From: Oscillospiraceae bacterium
GTDB lineage: Bacteria > Bacillota > Clostridia > Oscillospirales > Oscillospiraceae
Assembly: GCA_024691985.1 (NCBI GenBank)
Contig: JAILNC010000129.1
Coordinates: forward strand, 62,001-126,000
Direction of reading: 5' to 3'
DNA: 64,000 nucleotides
A model generated the notes under the pieces. It searched no databases, was not told the DNA's origin, and was given only the letters and a program-made list of their open reading frames with translations. Shown piece after piece: positions 24,063-32,727 of this stretch (within the stretch, counting starts at the first letter, position 1; every line of letters starts with the position of its first letter). Position numbers and translations under genes: made by a program.

Positions 24063-25061
24063 ATGAATCTGGACCTGATCAACGACGTTCCCGATATCGT
24101 TATGGAATTTCTGGAATACCACTCGACTGTTCGCGGGCATTCCGATCTTACGGTATCCGGCTATTATCATGATCTGAAGATCCTGTTTCGCTTTCTGAAA
24201 CGACGCCGGCGTCTGGTCCCCTCTGACACGCCGTTTCAGGAAATCGACATCACAGACGTCGATCTGGACTTCATCAAAAAAATCAAAATCGAAGAGCTGT
24301 ACCGCTACCAGTCGTTTTCTCCGGAAGGCCAAAACTCTCTCTCTGCCGCCAGCAGATGCAGACGGACCTCTGCCGTGAAGTCCTTTTTCAACTATCTGAC
24401 GCTGAAAAGACATTTGTTGGACTACAATGTCTGTCAGGAACTGGAAATGCCCAAGCGTCAGGCCTCGCTGCCGCGCTATCTGGAGGAATCCGAATGCGAA
24501 CGCCTGCTTGCCGCCTGCGACGGTCCGTTTGCCTACAGGGATTATGCGATCCTGATGTTGTTCCTGTCGTGCGGGCTGCGGGTGTCTGAGCTTGTCTCCC
24601 TCAATGTCACCGACCTCTATGAGGATCATGTGCGCGTGCTCGGCAAAGGCAACAAAGAACGCGTGGTCTTTTTCGCAGAGGGCTGCCGTGAGGCGATCGA
24701 CGACTATCTGGAGGTACGCAACGTAGAAAAAGTAAAGGATTCTGACAAAAACGCCCTGTTTATCAGTCGGAAAAACTGCCGGATCGGCGTACGCGGCGTT
24801 GAAAACATGCTGGAAAGCAAGCTCCTGGCCGCCGGGCTGGACGCGAGCCGATACTCCCCTCACAAGCTCCGGCACACCGCGGCGACGCTGATGCTCAAAA
24901 ACGGCGTGGACACGCGGGCGCTACAGGAGGTGCTGGGACACAGCAATCTCAACACGACACAGATCTACACCCACCTGGACAATGCCGCCCTGCACGAGGC
25001 CGCCATGGCGAACCCTATAGGCCGGAAGAAAAAAGCAGAGCACGAAAACGAGGATAAATAA
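24063..25061 (+). CDS. Tyrosine recombinase (XerC/XerD-type integrase family)
   Basis: A 332-residue tyrosine recombinase with an N-terminal SAM-like DNA-binding domain and a C-terminal catalytic domain. Catalytic residues are seen as Arg in SCGLRVSEL, Lys in LGKGNKERVV, HxxR in SPHKLRHTA, His in LGHSNLNTT and Tyr in QIYTHLD. It has a longer linker (about residues 60-95) than housekeeping Xer proteins. A second recombinase, closer to XerD, is at 37597-38487. No integrated element or att site was recognised around it, so it could be a chromosomal Xer paralogue or a remnant of an element. Confidence 0.9.
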   Translation: MNLDLINDVPDIVMEFLEYHSTVRGHSDLTVSGYYHDLKILFRFLKRRRRLVPSDTPFQEIDITDVDLDFIKKIKIEELYRYQSFSPEGQNSLSAASRCRRTSAVKSFFNYLTLKRHLLDYNVCQELEMPKRQASLPRYLEESECERLLAACDGPFAYRDYAILMLFLSCGLRVSELVSLNVTDLYEDHVRVLGKGNKERVVFFAEGCREAIDDYLEVRNVEKVKDSDKNALFISRKNCRIGVRGVENMLESKLLAAGLDASRYSPHKLRHTAATLMLKNGVDTRALQEVLGHSNLNTTQIYTHLDNAALHEAAMANPIGRKKKAEHENEDK

Positions 25062-25063
25062 GC

Positions 25064-25104
25064 AAAAAATCACGGGAATCGTTGATTTCCGTGATTTTTT
25101 TGCG
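25064..25104. terminator. Bidirectional terminator between recombinase and radA
   Basis: AAAAAATCACGGGAATC (25064-25080) pairs with GATTTCCGTGATTTTTT (25084-25100) over a 3-base loop. A- and T-tracts on both sides suit termination from both strands. Confidence 0.9.
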
Positions 25105-25106
25105 AA

Positions 25107-26480
25107 TTATTCTCTTGACAAAACCGAAGCGATCGCCTCGCCGATGTTCCGGACCGCTATCAGCTTCAAGCCTTCGGGCGCTTTCACATCGTCGCGCCCG
25201 TGCGCCGGGATCACACAGCGGCGAAAGCCCAGACGGGCGATCTCGGACAGGCGCTGGTTGAGGGCGCTGACGCTCCTGATCTCGCCCGAGAGGCCGATCT
25301 CACCGAGTGCGGCGAGATCGGAGCCGAGCGGACGATCAAGATAGCTCGAGGCGATGGAGAGCGCCGTGGCCAGGTCTGCCGCGGGTTCCTCCAGCGTGAG
25401 CCCGCCGATGACGTTGATATAGGCGTCGCAGCCGGAGACGGACAGTCCGCCGCGCTTTTCCAGCACAGCCAGCAGCATGGCGGCGCGGTTGTAATCCACG
25501 CCGTTGCTGCGCCGGGCCGCGTTATAGGCGGATGGTGTCACGAGGGCCTGCACCTCGGCCAGGATCGGGCGCGTGCCCTCGATCACACAGGCGACGCAGG
25601 TCCCGGGGCTGTTCTCCGGTCTTCCGCTCAAAAGCATTTCGGAGGGGTTTTCCACACAGCGCAGGCCGTGATCCGCCATTTCAAAGACGCCGATCTCGTT
25701 CGTGGAGCCGAAGCGGTTCTTGGCCGCGCGCAGGATGCGGAAACTCGTGCTTCGCTCGCCCTCAAAATAGAGCACGCAGTCCACCATATGCTCCAGGACC
25801 TTCGGACCGGCGATGCTGCCCTCCTTGTTGATGTGGCCGACGACAAACACCGTCAAACCCTTCTCCTTGGTCAGGCGCATGATGCGCATGGTGCACTCGC
25901 GCACCTGCGTGATGCTCCCGGGCGCGGAGGCCACGCCGCTGTCCGACATCGTCTGAATGGAGTCGACGATCACGATGTCCGGCTTGAGCGCGTCGATATT
26001 GGCGAGAATACTGTCCAGATCGGTCTCCGGCAGGACGAAAATCTCCCCGCCGGCAACGCCGAGCCGGTTAGCGCGCAGCTTGAGCTGGCGTTCGCTCTCC
26101 TCGCCTGTGACATAGAGTACGCGTTTGCTTATTCCCGCGCTGGCGCACATCTGCAGAAGCAGCGTGGATTTGCCGATACCCGGTGCGCCGCCGACAAGCA
26201 CCAGCGAGCCGACGACAGCGCCGCCGCCGAGTACCCGGTCAAATTCCGATATGCCGGTGGAAAATCGGATCTCCTCAGAAAGATCCAGCTCCTCCAGACG
26301 CTTCGGCGAGACGCCGAGACCGGCGCGGACGCGGCCGGTGCTTTTCCCGCCGCTGTCTCGCTCAAGGCGGACCTCGGTCAGCGTGTTCCAGGCGCCGCAG
26401 GAGGGGCACTTCCCTGCCCAATTCGCCGTTTCATAGCCGCAATCCGTGCAGCAGTAGACTGTTTTCTGTCTGTTAGCCAT
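25107..26480 (-). CDS. radA: DNA repair protein RadA/Sms
   Basis: A 457-residue RecA-like branch-migration ATPase used in recombination and transformation. The N-terminal zinc finger uses C11, C14, C25 and C28. Walker A GAPGIGKST is at 98-106, the RadA-specific KNRFGSTNEIG follows, and the C-terminal Lon-like domain starts at PSAYNAARRSNGVDYNR. It is downstream of cwlD on the same strand with a 33-base gap. Confidence 0.96.
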   Translation of the reverse strand: MANRQKTVYCCTDCGYETANWAGKCPSCGAWNTLTEVRLERDSGGKSTGRVRAGLGVSPKRLEELDLSEEIRFSTGISEFDRVLGGGAVVGSLVLVGGAPGIGKSTLLLQMCASAGISKRVLYVTGEESERQLKLRANRLGVAGGEIFVLPETDLDSILANIDALKPDIVIVDSIQTMSDSGVASAPGSITQVRECTMRIMRLTKEKGLTVFVVGHINKEGSIAGPKVLEHMVDCVLYFEGERSTSFRILRAAKNRFGSTNEIGVFEMADHGLRCVENPSEMLLSGRPENSPGTCVACVIEGTRPILAEVQALVTPSAYNAARRSNGVDYNRAAMLLAVLEKRGGLSVSGCDAYINVIGGLTLEEPAADLATALSIASSYLDRPLGSDLAALGEIGLSGEIRSVSALNQRLSEIARLGFRRCVIPAHGRDDVKAPEGLKLIAVRNIGEAIASVLSRE

Positions 26481-26513
26481 GCTGATTCTCCCGAATATTA
26501 CAATATGTATACC

Positions 26514-27227
26514 TTATATACGTTCCGTATTTGACTGAAACTGCAGATAGGAGCCCATCAGGACGGTGGCGAGGCCGGTCTGAAAGCTCGGGTCCTTCAA
26601 CTGCTCCAGGTCGATCACATTGGACATGAAGCCGCATTCGACGAGGATCGCGGGGCAGCTCACATGCGACAGGATATAGAGCCGCTTCGTGGAGGGCTCT
26701 GCCACCCTGCGGCAATCCGGGTACAGACAGCGCAGCAGATTTGCCTGCGTCAAGAGACCCAGAGCGTCGCTCCCGGCTCCGGCGGCGTAGATCACCTGCG
26801 GGCCGCTGGGCTGACCGGTGGGATAGGTGTTTTGATGGATGCCGATATAGACCGGATTCCTGACGCCGTTGGTAAGCTCGGTCCGGCATTCCAGATCGCG
26901 TCGCTCGCTGTAGGCCTCCGTATCGGATTTGGTGCTGTCGTCCTGGCGGATCATGGTGTTGTCCTGCCCGTACAGCTCCGCCAGCGCGCGGAGCTTCAGA
27001 GCGATGGCGAGGTTCAGATCGCTCTCGCGCGTACCGTCCGCACCGAGCGCACCGCAGTCGATCCCGCCGTGCCCGGCGTCGATGACGAGCGTGGCGGGGC
27101 TTTGCCGCGCCGAGGCAGCCAGCCGCTTTTCTCCTCTCGTCAAAAGAAAGAACGCGGCAAACAGGAGCAGCAAAAGCAGAAGCAGCCACAGCGCTCTTTC
27201 GATCCCGTGTTTGTTCTCAGTCCGCAC
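26514..27227 (-). CDS. cwlD: N-acetylmuramoyl-L-alanine amidase, CwlD-type
   Basis: An Amidase_3 enzyme of 237 residues with an N-terminal membrane anchor (ALWLLLLLLLLFAAFFLL). Zinc ligands are in VIDAGHGGID, a Glu in GTRESDLNLA, and the late catalytic Glu in PAILVECGFMSN. The GTG at 27227 lies six bases after GGGGAGGG and yields exactly the length of Bacillus subtilis CwlD, which starts the synthesis of muramic delta-lactam in the spore cortex. The neighbour spoIVA supports a sporulation role. A codon further upstream at 27284 would lie before the promoter -10. Confidence 0.85.
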   Translation of the reverse strand: MRTENKHGIERALWLLLLLLLLFAAFFLLTRGEKRLAASARQSPATLVIDAGHGGIDCGALGADGTRESDLNLAIALKLRALAELYGQDNTMIRQDDSTKSDTEAYSERRDLECRTELTNGVRNPVYIGIHQNTYPTGQPSGPQVIYAAGAGSDALGLLTQANLLRCLYPDCRRVAEPSTKRLYILSHVSCPAILVECGFMSNVIDLEQLKDPSFQTGLATVLMGSYLQFQSNTERI

Positions 27228-27255
27228 GGAGCCCTCCCCGAACGGGGCCGCTTTG

Positions 27256-27284
27256 ATTATAGACGCTGCGGCCCCGCAAGTCAA
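27256..27284 (-). promoter_or_regulatory. Sigma-A-type promoter of cwlD
   Basis: Reverse strand TTGACT (27284-27279), 17 bases, TATAAT (27261-27256). It resembles a vegetative promoter rather than a sporulation one, which is worth noting for a cortex enzyme. Confidence 0.75.
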
Positions 27285-27305
27285 ACCGAATCGTCAGTTC
27301 CCGTT

Positions 27306-28787
27306 TCAAAGCAGGATACATATCAATCCGCCGCTCCCCTCGTTGATGATGCGCTCCAGCGTCTCGCGGAGCTTTTCTTTCACGTTCTCCGGCAGGGCCT
27401 CCAGCTTGGCGGAAAGGCCCTCCTCCGCGATATCGTTGAGCGACTTGCCGAAGATGTTCGACTCCCAGATGCGGTTGACGTCGCCTTCAAAGCCCTGCAG
27501 GAGGAAATTGATGATCTCCTCCGACGCGGTCTCTCCGCCGATGGCAGGGGTGACCTCTGTCTCGACCCTGGTCATCATCATATGGATGGCCGGCGCGCTG
27601 GCCTTGAGCTTGACGCTGTATTTCCCGCCCTGCCGTACGATCTGCGGCTCTTCCAGCTCCATCTCGCTCGAATCCGGCACCACGACGCCGTAGCCGCGGC
27701 TGCGCACCTGCTCCAAAGCGCTGCGCAGGCGGTCATAATCCAGCTTGATGCTGCTCATCTCGCTGAGCGTGGAAATCAGATCCCCGTCGCTGCGGATCTC
27801 AATGCCCGTCTGCTCGCTGATGGTCTGATAGTACAGAGCGCGCGGAAGGCAGATCCGGATCGCTGCGGCGCCTGCGCTCAGATCGTTTTTCTCCAGCATG
27901 ACGCCCTCGACCGCGTCGCTTTGCTGCAGCGCTTCCAGGACCGCGCGGCAGTCGCGGATGTGCTCCGCACTGTAAGCTGCGTCCCGGATCTCCCGAAAGA
28001 GCTGCTGCCGCAGCGCGTTGTCTTCGGGCAGGGCGTCGAGCCAGTCTGGCAGAAAGACGCCCAGCGATTTAAGCGGGAATTCTTCGAGCACCGAGCGAAT
28101 GATCTCCACGATATCGGACTCTGTCATGGTCAGACAGTTGACCGGCAGACAGCGCACACCGTAATCCGCCGCGATCCGGGCAGCCAATGCGCCGGCGTTC
28201 TCGGATTTGGGCTCGGTACAGTTGAGCAGCACGACGAAGGGCTTCCCGATGCTCTTGAGCTCCTGAATGACGCGCGCTTCCGATTCCTCGTACGCCCTGC
28301 GCGGAAGGTCGCAGATCGAGCCGTCCGTCGTGACCACAATCCCGACCGTGGAGTGCTCGGTGATGACCTTGTGGGTCCCCTTCTCCGCGGCCTCGGTCAG
28401 CGTGACCTCGTGATCGAACCAGGGCGTCGTCACCATCCGCTCTCCGCCGTCCTCCTCCTGCTGCCCGGCGGCACCTTCGACCATGTAGCCGACGCAGTCG
28501 ACCAGCCGGACCGAGAGCTCCGTATCTCCGCCGAGAAGGATGCTGACGGCGTTCTCGGGCACAAACTTCGGCTCGGCGGTCATGATGGTCCTGCCGGAGC
28601 CGCTCTGCGGCAGCTCATCCCGGGCGCGTTCGCGCATGTAGGTGTTCTCGATATGAGGGATCACGAGCGTCTCCATGAAACGCTTGATAAAGCTCGACTT
28701 GCCGGTCCTGACCGGACCGACGACGCCCAGCAGGAACGCGCCGTCCGTCCTGACGGCGATATCGCTGTAGATGGAAGATTCAGCCAT
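27306..28787 (-). CDS. spoIVA: Stage IV sporulation protein A (SpoIVA), spore coat morphogenetic ATPase
   Basis: At 493 residues this matches SpoIVA along its full length. It has an N-terminal GTPase-like domain with Walker A GPVRTGKS (24-31), a central domain, and a C-terminal half ending SGGLICIL. SpoIVA polymerises by ATP hydrolysis to form the base layer of the coat around the forespore. GGAGG lies upstream of the ATG at 28787, and a sigma-E-like promoter sits in the 72-bp gap before it. Confidence 0.97.
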   Translation of the reverse strand: MAESSIYSDIAVRTDGAFLLGVVGPVRTGKSSFIKRFMETLVIPHIENTYMRERARDELPQSGSGRTIMTAEPKFVPENAVSILLGGDTELSVRLVDCVGYMVEGAAGQQEEDGGERMVTTPWFDHEVTLTEAAEKGTHKVITEHSTVGIVVTTDGSICDLPRRAYEESEARVIQELKSIGKPFVVLLNCTEPKSENAGALAARIAADYGVRCLPVNCLTMTESDIVEIIRSVLEEFPLKSLGVFLPDWLDALPEDNALRQQLFREIRDAAYSAEHIRDCRAVLEALQQSDAVEGVMLEKNDLSAGAAAIRICLPRALYYQTISEQTGIEIRSDGDLISTLSEMSSIKLDYDRLRSALEQVRSRGYGVVVPDSSEMELEEPQIVRQGGKYSVKLKASAPAIHMMMTRVETEVTPAIGGETASEEIINFLLQGFEGDVNRIWESNIFGKSLNDIAEEGLSAKLEALPENVKEKLRETLERIINEGSGGLICILL

Positions 28788-28822
28788 AAAAACGCCTCCG
28801 CTCTCATGTTCTCGCTTGTTCG

Positions 28823-28852
28823 AGTCTATGAGCAGCGGAGGCGGCGTATGAC
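28823..28852 (-). promoter_or_regulatory. Putative sigma-E promoter of spoIVA
   Basis: On the reverse strand GTCATAC (28852-28846), 15 bases and CATAGACT (28830-28823). It matches the spoIIIA upstream element in sequence and spacing. Confidence 0.65.
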
Positions 28853-28859
28853 AGACTTA

Positions 28860-29633
28860 TCAGAGGAAGCGGACCGTCTGCCGCAGCGCTTTGCTGACCG
28901 TGAAGGAAACGTCCGGGAAGCGCTGGGCGAGCCGTTCGCGCAGGACCGGGATCACGGGCGTCTCCGTGCAGAAATGATCCCCGTCGATCAAATTGATCCC
29001 CAGCTCCTGTGCGCGCAGGAACTCATGGTATTTGATGTCGGCCGTCACATAGGTATCGCAGCCGAGCCGGAAAGCCTCGTCCACGCAGTCGCCGCCGGAC
29101 CCGCCCATCACGCCGATCCGCTGCACGGGCCTGCCAGCGTCATAATAGCGCAGGCCGTTGGTTGCAAGCTTCCTTTTGCACAACGGAAGAAACTCCGCCA
29201 TGGACATGGGCCCCGGGAGCATGCCGACGCGGCCGCAGCCGTCCCTGTCGAGCGCCAGCTCCGGCTCCGGCTCCGCGCCGAGAAGACGGATCAGCACGTC
29301 GTTGACCCCGCCCTCCGCAATATCCAGATTCGTATGCATGGAGATCACGGCGATGCGCTTTTCCGTAAGCTTCAGCAGCCGCTCCGTCCCCGGATCGGCG
29401 TCGGAGATGCATTTGGGGCCGTTGAAGAACAGCGGATGATGCGACACGATGAGCTTTGCGCCCATGCGGATCGCCTCGTCCGCGACCGCGTCCGTTACAT
29501 CCAGCGCGAGCAGCACGCGGCTGATCTTCGCCCTGCCGCGGCCGAGCTGGAAGCCGGAATTGTCAAACTCCATCTGCAGCGACAGCGGCGCCAGCTCGCA
29601 GAGGTATTCGTAAACATCATTGATGAGCGTCAT
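28860..29633 (-). CDS. Nif3-like dinuclear metal centre protein
   Basis: A 257-residue Nif3/YbgI family protein (Pfam NIF3). Metal ligands are seen in LIVSHHPLFFNG, AVISMHTNLDIAEGGVND and, near the end, GDHFCTETPVI. It is translationally coupled to trmK (four-base overlap), an arrangement common in Firmicutes. It may act as a GTP cyclohydrolase-like or metal-binding hydrolase; the physiological reaction is uncertain. Confidence 0.9.
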   Translation of the reverse strand: MTLINDVYEYLCELAPLSLQMEFDNSGFQLGRGRAKISRVLLALDVTDAVADEAIRMGAKLIVSHHPLFFNGPKCISDADPGTERLLKLTEKRIAVISMHTNLDIAEGGVNDVLIRLLGAEPEPELALDRDGCGRVGMLPGPMSMAEFLPLCKRKLATNGLRYYDAGRPVQRIGVMGGSGGDCVDEAFRLGCDTYVTADIKYHEFLRAQELGINLIDGDHFCTETPVIPVLRERLAQRFPDVSFTVSKALRQTVRFL

Positions 29634-30307
29634 AGCTTTTCCTTCAACTCCTTCGCCTGTTCCAGTATCTCCCGGTAGAGCAAAGCGCGCGGGCTGCGCA
29701 CTTCCCTGCCCTCCATGCCGTCCAGGGCTTTGGCAAGGCGGCCTTCAAAGCCCTCCAGCGCAAGGCGGTACAGCGCGGGGTCCCCGGCCAGAGAGGCCTT
29801 GCCGACAAAAAGCTCGGCGTCGGTAAGCGCCGTATGGCCGCCGAAGCGTGCCGTCAGGAGCTGGTACAGCGTCCCCGCGTCCTCGACGAGCGATTCGCTG
29901 AGGATCTCGAATTCATTGTATGCCAGCCAATAGCGCACAACCTCCGCCTTTGTCATGGGCTGGAGGATCAGACGATAGCGGCTGTCCATGCACCACTCCG
30001 CCTCGTCGAGGATTTTGACGATGCTGTCGCCGCCCAGCCCGGCAATGACAATGGTGTCCACCGCCTCCGGCGGGCAGAGCGCAAGGCCGTCGCAGAGCAA
30101 AAACTCGATCCTGTCCGAAACGCCGGCACGCGCTGCGCTCCTCTTCGCGGTGCGGAGCGGGCCTTCATTGATGTCGGAGGCGAGGATGCGGCCCGGATAG
30201 CCGTTTGCCGCCAGCGCCGCGGGCAGATAGCCGTGATCCGTCCCCACGTCGATCACGCCGACGCCGGGAGAGATCATTTCGTAAATGGCAGCGATACGCT
30301 TGTTCAT
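29630..30307 (-). CDS. trmK: tRNA (adenine(22)-N1)-methyltransferase TrmK
   Basis: A 225-residue class I SAM methyltransferase of the TrmK/COG2384 family, which methylates A22 of tRNA. The SAM motif is VIDVGTDHGYLPAALAANG, followed by ASDINEGPL and IVIAGLGGDSIVKIL. I choose the ATG at 30307, after AAGGAG, over in-frame codons to 30361 that lie in the upstream terminator. It overlaps nif3 by four bases. Confidence 0.92.
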   Translation of the reverse strand: MNKRIAAIYEMISPGVGVIDVGTDHGYLPAALAANGYPGRILASDINEGPLRTAKRSAARAGVSDRIEFLLCDGLALCPPEAVDTIVIAGLGGDSIVKILDEAEWCMDSRYRLILQPMTKAEVVRYWLAYNEFEILSESLVEDAGTLYQLLTARFGGHTALTDAELFVGKASLAGDPALYRLALEGFEGRLAKALDGMEGREVRSPRALLYREILEQAKELKEKL

Positions 30308-30330
30308 GAGAGCTCCTTGATTAAATAAAA

Positions 30331-30354
30331 AAGCCGGAATTGCTTCCGGCTTTT
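30331..30354 (-). terminator. Terminator of the DUF1858 gene
   Basis: GCCGGAA (30333-30339) pairs with TTCCGGC (30344-30350), and on the reverse strand a run of T follows (TTTTTTATTTAA). Confidence 0.85.
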
Positions 30355-30364
30355 CAGGCACTGT

Positions 30365-30565
30365 TCAGACCGTCTCAAGATAAGCCTTGAGATAGCTCAG
30401 AAACTCGTCGGGGTCGACGCCGTGAGCGCAGCAGGCCTGCTCGATATTCTCGCCGCTGGCCATCGCGCAGCCCATGCAGTGCATGCCGATCGCCTGGAAG
30501 GCGGGCATAGCCTGGGGACAATTCTCCACGACCTCGGAGATCAGGGTGTCGCGTGTGATTTCCAT
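30365..30565 (-). CDS. DUF1858 (hybrid cluster-associated redox disulfide) protein
   Basis: A 66-residue protein of the DUF1858/TIGR03980 family, described as a redox disulfide domain. The paired cysteines appear in GMHCMGCAMASGENIEQACCAHGVD. The ATG at 30565 has a GGAGG box five to nine bases upstream. The CMGC motif suggests a redox or persulfide-handling role, but the partner protein is not evident. Confidence 0.85.
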   Translation of the reverse strand: MEITRDTLISEVVENCPQAMPAFQAIGMHCMGCAMASGENIEQACCAHGVDPDEFLSYLKAYLETV

Positions 30566-30589
30566 AGGGATACCTCCAGAGTAAGAATA

Positions 30590-30618
30590 GTAAAGGGACA
30601 CACAAGGTGTCCCTTTAC
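30590..30618 (-). terminator. Hairpin after the zinc-ribbon gene
   Basis: A perfect 12-bp stem, GTAAAGGGACAC with GTGTCCCTTTAC, has a 5-base loop. It lies between the stop of the zinc-ribbon gene and the ribosome site of the DUF1858 gene; the U-tract is weak. Confidence 0.65.
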
Positions 30619-30634
30619 AAGCGGGAACAGGCGA

Positions 30635-30913
30635 TCAGGCCTGCTCTCTCATCTTAGCAAAGCACTCGCTGCAGTAGACGGGACGGTCGGACTTGGGCTC
30701 GAAGGGAACCTTGGCTTCGCCGCCGCAGGCAGCGCAAACAGCGGTGAAGAACTCGCGCGGGCCGCGGGCGGCGTTCTTGCGAGCGTCACGGCAGGCCTTG
30801 CAGCGCTGGGGCTCGTTCTGGAAGCCGCGCTCTGCGTAGAACTCCTGCTCACCGGCGGTAAAAACGAACTCTTTGCCGCACTCTTTGCATACTAAAGTTT
30901 TGTCCTGGTACAT
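30635..30913 (-). CDS. Zinc-ribbon domain protein
   Basis: A 92-residue protein with four CxxC pairs: CKEC (9-12), CKAC, CAAC and CSEC. It matches the conserved small zinc-ribbon family of Clostridia (probable zinc-binding domain then a second ribbon). Binding of one or two zinc ions is inferred from the cysteines. The start ATG at 30913 has GAGAGGA upstream. Function is unknown; nucleic-acid or protein binding is typical of such ribbons. Confidence 0.85.
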   Translation of the reverse strand: MYQDKTLVCKECGKEFVFTAGEQEFYAERGFQNEPQRCKACRDARKNAARGPREFFTAVCAACGGEAKVPFEPKSDRPVYCSECFAKMREQA

Positions 30914-30957
30914 CTTGAATCCTCTCTTTTGATTGTGCCTGTCGGCTGTATTTGCGT

Positions 30958-31575
30958 TCAGCTGCCGCTGATATCGCCAAAAAATGGGTCCCGCTCCAGC
31001 TTGCGCCGGATCCGCTGTACGGCGTTGCCGATGCTCCTTTCGTCCCGGGAAAGACGCTGCGCGATCTCTCGGTAACGCAGGCCTTCCAGATACAGATCGA
31101 GCACCTTGATTTCGAAACTGGAAAGGCAGCGGGAAAACGCCGCATCAAGCTCTTCCTTGTTTTCTCTGGCCAGAACAAGTTCTTCAGGGTTCCTCAGGAA
31201 GCCCACGGGGAAAGCCGATAGGTCAGCACCGGAATCTTCGGAGAGTTGTTCAAGTGAAATGCCGTCGTTCAGGGGAAAATGCTTTAATCGGGATGCGGAT
31301 TTGATCGCGGAAAGAAGACGTCTGCGAATGCAGAGATGAGCGTAAGTCTTGAAAGAAGTGCCGTCGGAAGCGTCGAAAGTCCGGATCGCGGAGAGAAGAC
31401 CGAAGGTCCCCTCCTGAATCAGATCCTCGCTGTCGCCGCCGGCGAGAAACAAAGGACGGGCACAGGCCCGAACCAGGCGAAGGTAACGCTCGACAAGCGC
31501 TTCCTCCGCAAATCTGTCGCCCTTTTGTGCAAGCTCCTGAAGCTTGTTGTCCTCTAATGCTGCGTAATCTAACAT
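30958..31575 (-). CDS. sigH: Sigma-70 family factor, SigH-like
   Basis: A 205-residue sigma factor closest in pattern to SigH of Bacillus, which directs early stationary-phase and sporulation genes. Region 2 is seen in LIQEGTFGLLSAIRTFDASDGTSFKTYAHLCIRRRLLSAIKSA, and region 4 in LEGLRYREIAQRLSRDERSIGNAVQRIRRKLER. The N-terminal SigH-like segment precedes region 2 without an extra domain. Whether it is the true SigH or a paralogue needs the rest of the genome. Confidence 0.85.
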   Translation of the reverse strand: MLDYAALEDNKLQELAQKGDRFAEEALVERYLRLVRACARPLFLAGGDSEDLIQEGTFGLLSAIRTFDASDGTSFKTYAHLCIRRRLLSAIKSASRLKHFPLNDGISLEQLSEDSGADLSAFPVGFLRNPEELVLARENKEELDAAFSRCLSSFEIKVLDLYLEGLRYREIAQRLSRDERSIGNAVQRIRRKLERDPFFGDISGS

Positions 31576-31609
31576 AGACTTTCTTTTGTTTTATTCTGAC
31601 ACATCATGT

Positions 31610-31637
31610 ATTATACAACATCAGCGGCCAAAGTCAA
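31610..31637 (-). promoter_or_regulatory. Sigma-A promoter of the sigH-like gene
   Basis: Reverse strand TTGACT (31637-31632), 16 bases, TATAAT (31615-31610), about 35 bases before the start codon. Confidence 0.75.
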
Positions 31638-31674
31638 GGTCTATTTTGTCTATTCTGTTAAAATGCCGCCCCCG

Positions 31675-32715
31675 TCAGAGCTCAAGCTGCTGCTGACCCA
31701 TATAGGCGATGCCCAGGTGGGCGTAGGCCTTCTGCGTCACGCAGCGGCCGCGCGGGGTCCTGGTGAGAAAGCCGCACTGCAGAAGATAGGGCTCGTACAC
31801 ATCCTCCAGCGTGACGGCCTCCTCGTTGATCGTCGCCGCCAGCGTATCCAGCCCGACGGGGCCGCCGCCGTAGAACTCGATGATGCTGCGCAGCATCCGG
31901 CGGTCGAGGGAGTCGAGTCCGAGCTTGTCGACCTCGAGACTGGACAGGGCCCGGTCCGCCACATCCCGCGTGATGACGCCGTCCGCCCGCACCTGGGCAT
32001 AGTCGCGCACCCGGCGCAGGAGGCGGTTTGCGATACGCGGCGTCCCGCGCGAGCGCGACGCGATCTCATAGGCCCCCTCGGGGACGATGCGCACGTTCAG
32101 GATGCCGGCCGAGCGCTGCACGATGCGCTGCAGCTCCTCCGACGTATAGAGCTCGAGCCGGAGCGTGACGCCGAAGCGGTCCCGCAGCGGGGCCGTCAGC
32201 TGGCCGGAGCGCGTCGTGGCGCCGATCAGCGTGAAGCGCGGCAGATCGAGATGCAGGGAGTTGGCCGAGGGCCCTTTGCCGAGGATGATGTCGATGGCAT
32301 AATCCTCCATGGCGGGGTACAGGATCTCCTCATAGGCGCGGTTGAGCCGGTGGATCTCGTCGACAAACAGGATATCGCCCTCGTTGAGATTGGTGAGCAT
32401 GGCCACGAGGTCGCCCGGCTTCTCGATCGCGGGGCCGGAGGTGATGCGCATGCTGACGCCCATCTCGTTGGCGATGACCGCGGCGAGCGTAGTCTTGCCG
32501 AGTCCCGGGGGCCCGTGCAGCAACACGTGATCCAGGGACTCCCCTCTCATCTTGGCGGCGTTGATGAAGACGGAGAGATTGTCCTTGGCCTTCTCCTGCC
32601 CGATGTATTCCGCGAGGGTGCGCGGGCGCAGAGAGCCCTCCGCGTGATCCTCCGGCAGGCTGACCGCGGTGGTGATGATCTCGTCGTTGACTTCGTCGGA
32701 AAAATTGATGCTCAT
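31675..32715 (-). CDS. ruvB: Holliday junction branch migration ATPase RuvB
   Basis: A 346-residue AAA+ motor. Walker [10 protein letters not shown] is at 68-76, Walker B is [10 protein letters not shown], sensor 1 is [11 protein letters not shown], and a C-terminal winged-helix domain ends the protein. With RuvA it migrates Holliday junctions. The gene is 12 bases downstream of ruvA in a ruvC-ruvA-ruvB operon. Confidence 0.97.
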   Translation of the reverse strand: MSINFSDEVNDEIITTAVSLPEDHAEGSLRPRTLAEYIGQEKAKDNLSVFINAAKMRGESLDHVLLHGPPGLGKTTLAAVIANEMGVSMRITSGPAIEKPGDLVAMLTNLNEGDILFVDEIHRLNRAYEEILYPAMEDYAIDIILGKGPSANSLHLDLPRFTLIGATTRSGQLTAPLRDRFGVTLRLELYTSEELQRIVQRSAGILNVRIVPEGAYEIASRSRGTPRIANRLLRRVRDYAQVRADGVITRDVADRALSSLEVDKLGLDSLDRRMLRSIIEFYGGGPVGLDTLAATINEEAVTLEDVYEPYLLQCGFLTRTPRGRCVTQKAYAHLGIAYMGQQQLEL

Positions 32716-32727
32716 GCTTCTCCCCTG

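Noticed and set aside
30952-31557. + strand frames opposite the sigH-like gene
   Set aside because: They lack ribosome sites and domains and mirror the coding bias of the reverse-strand gene.
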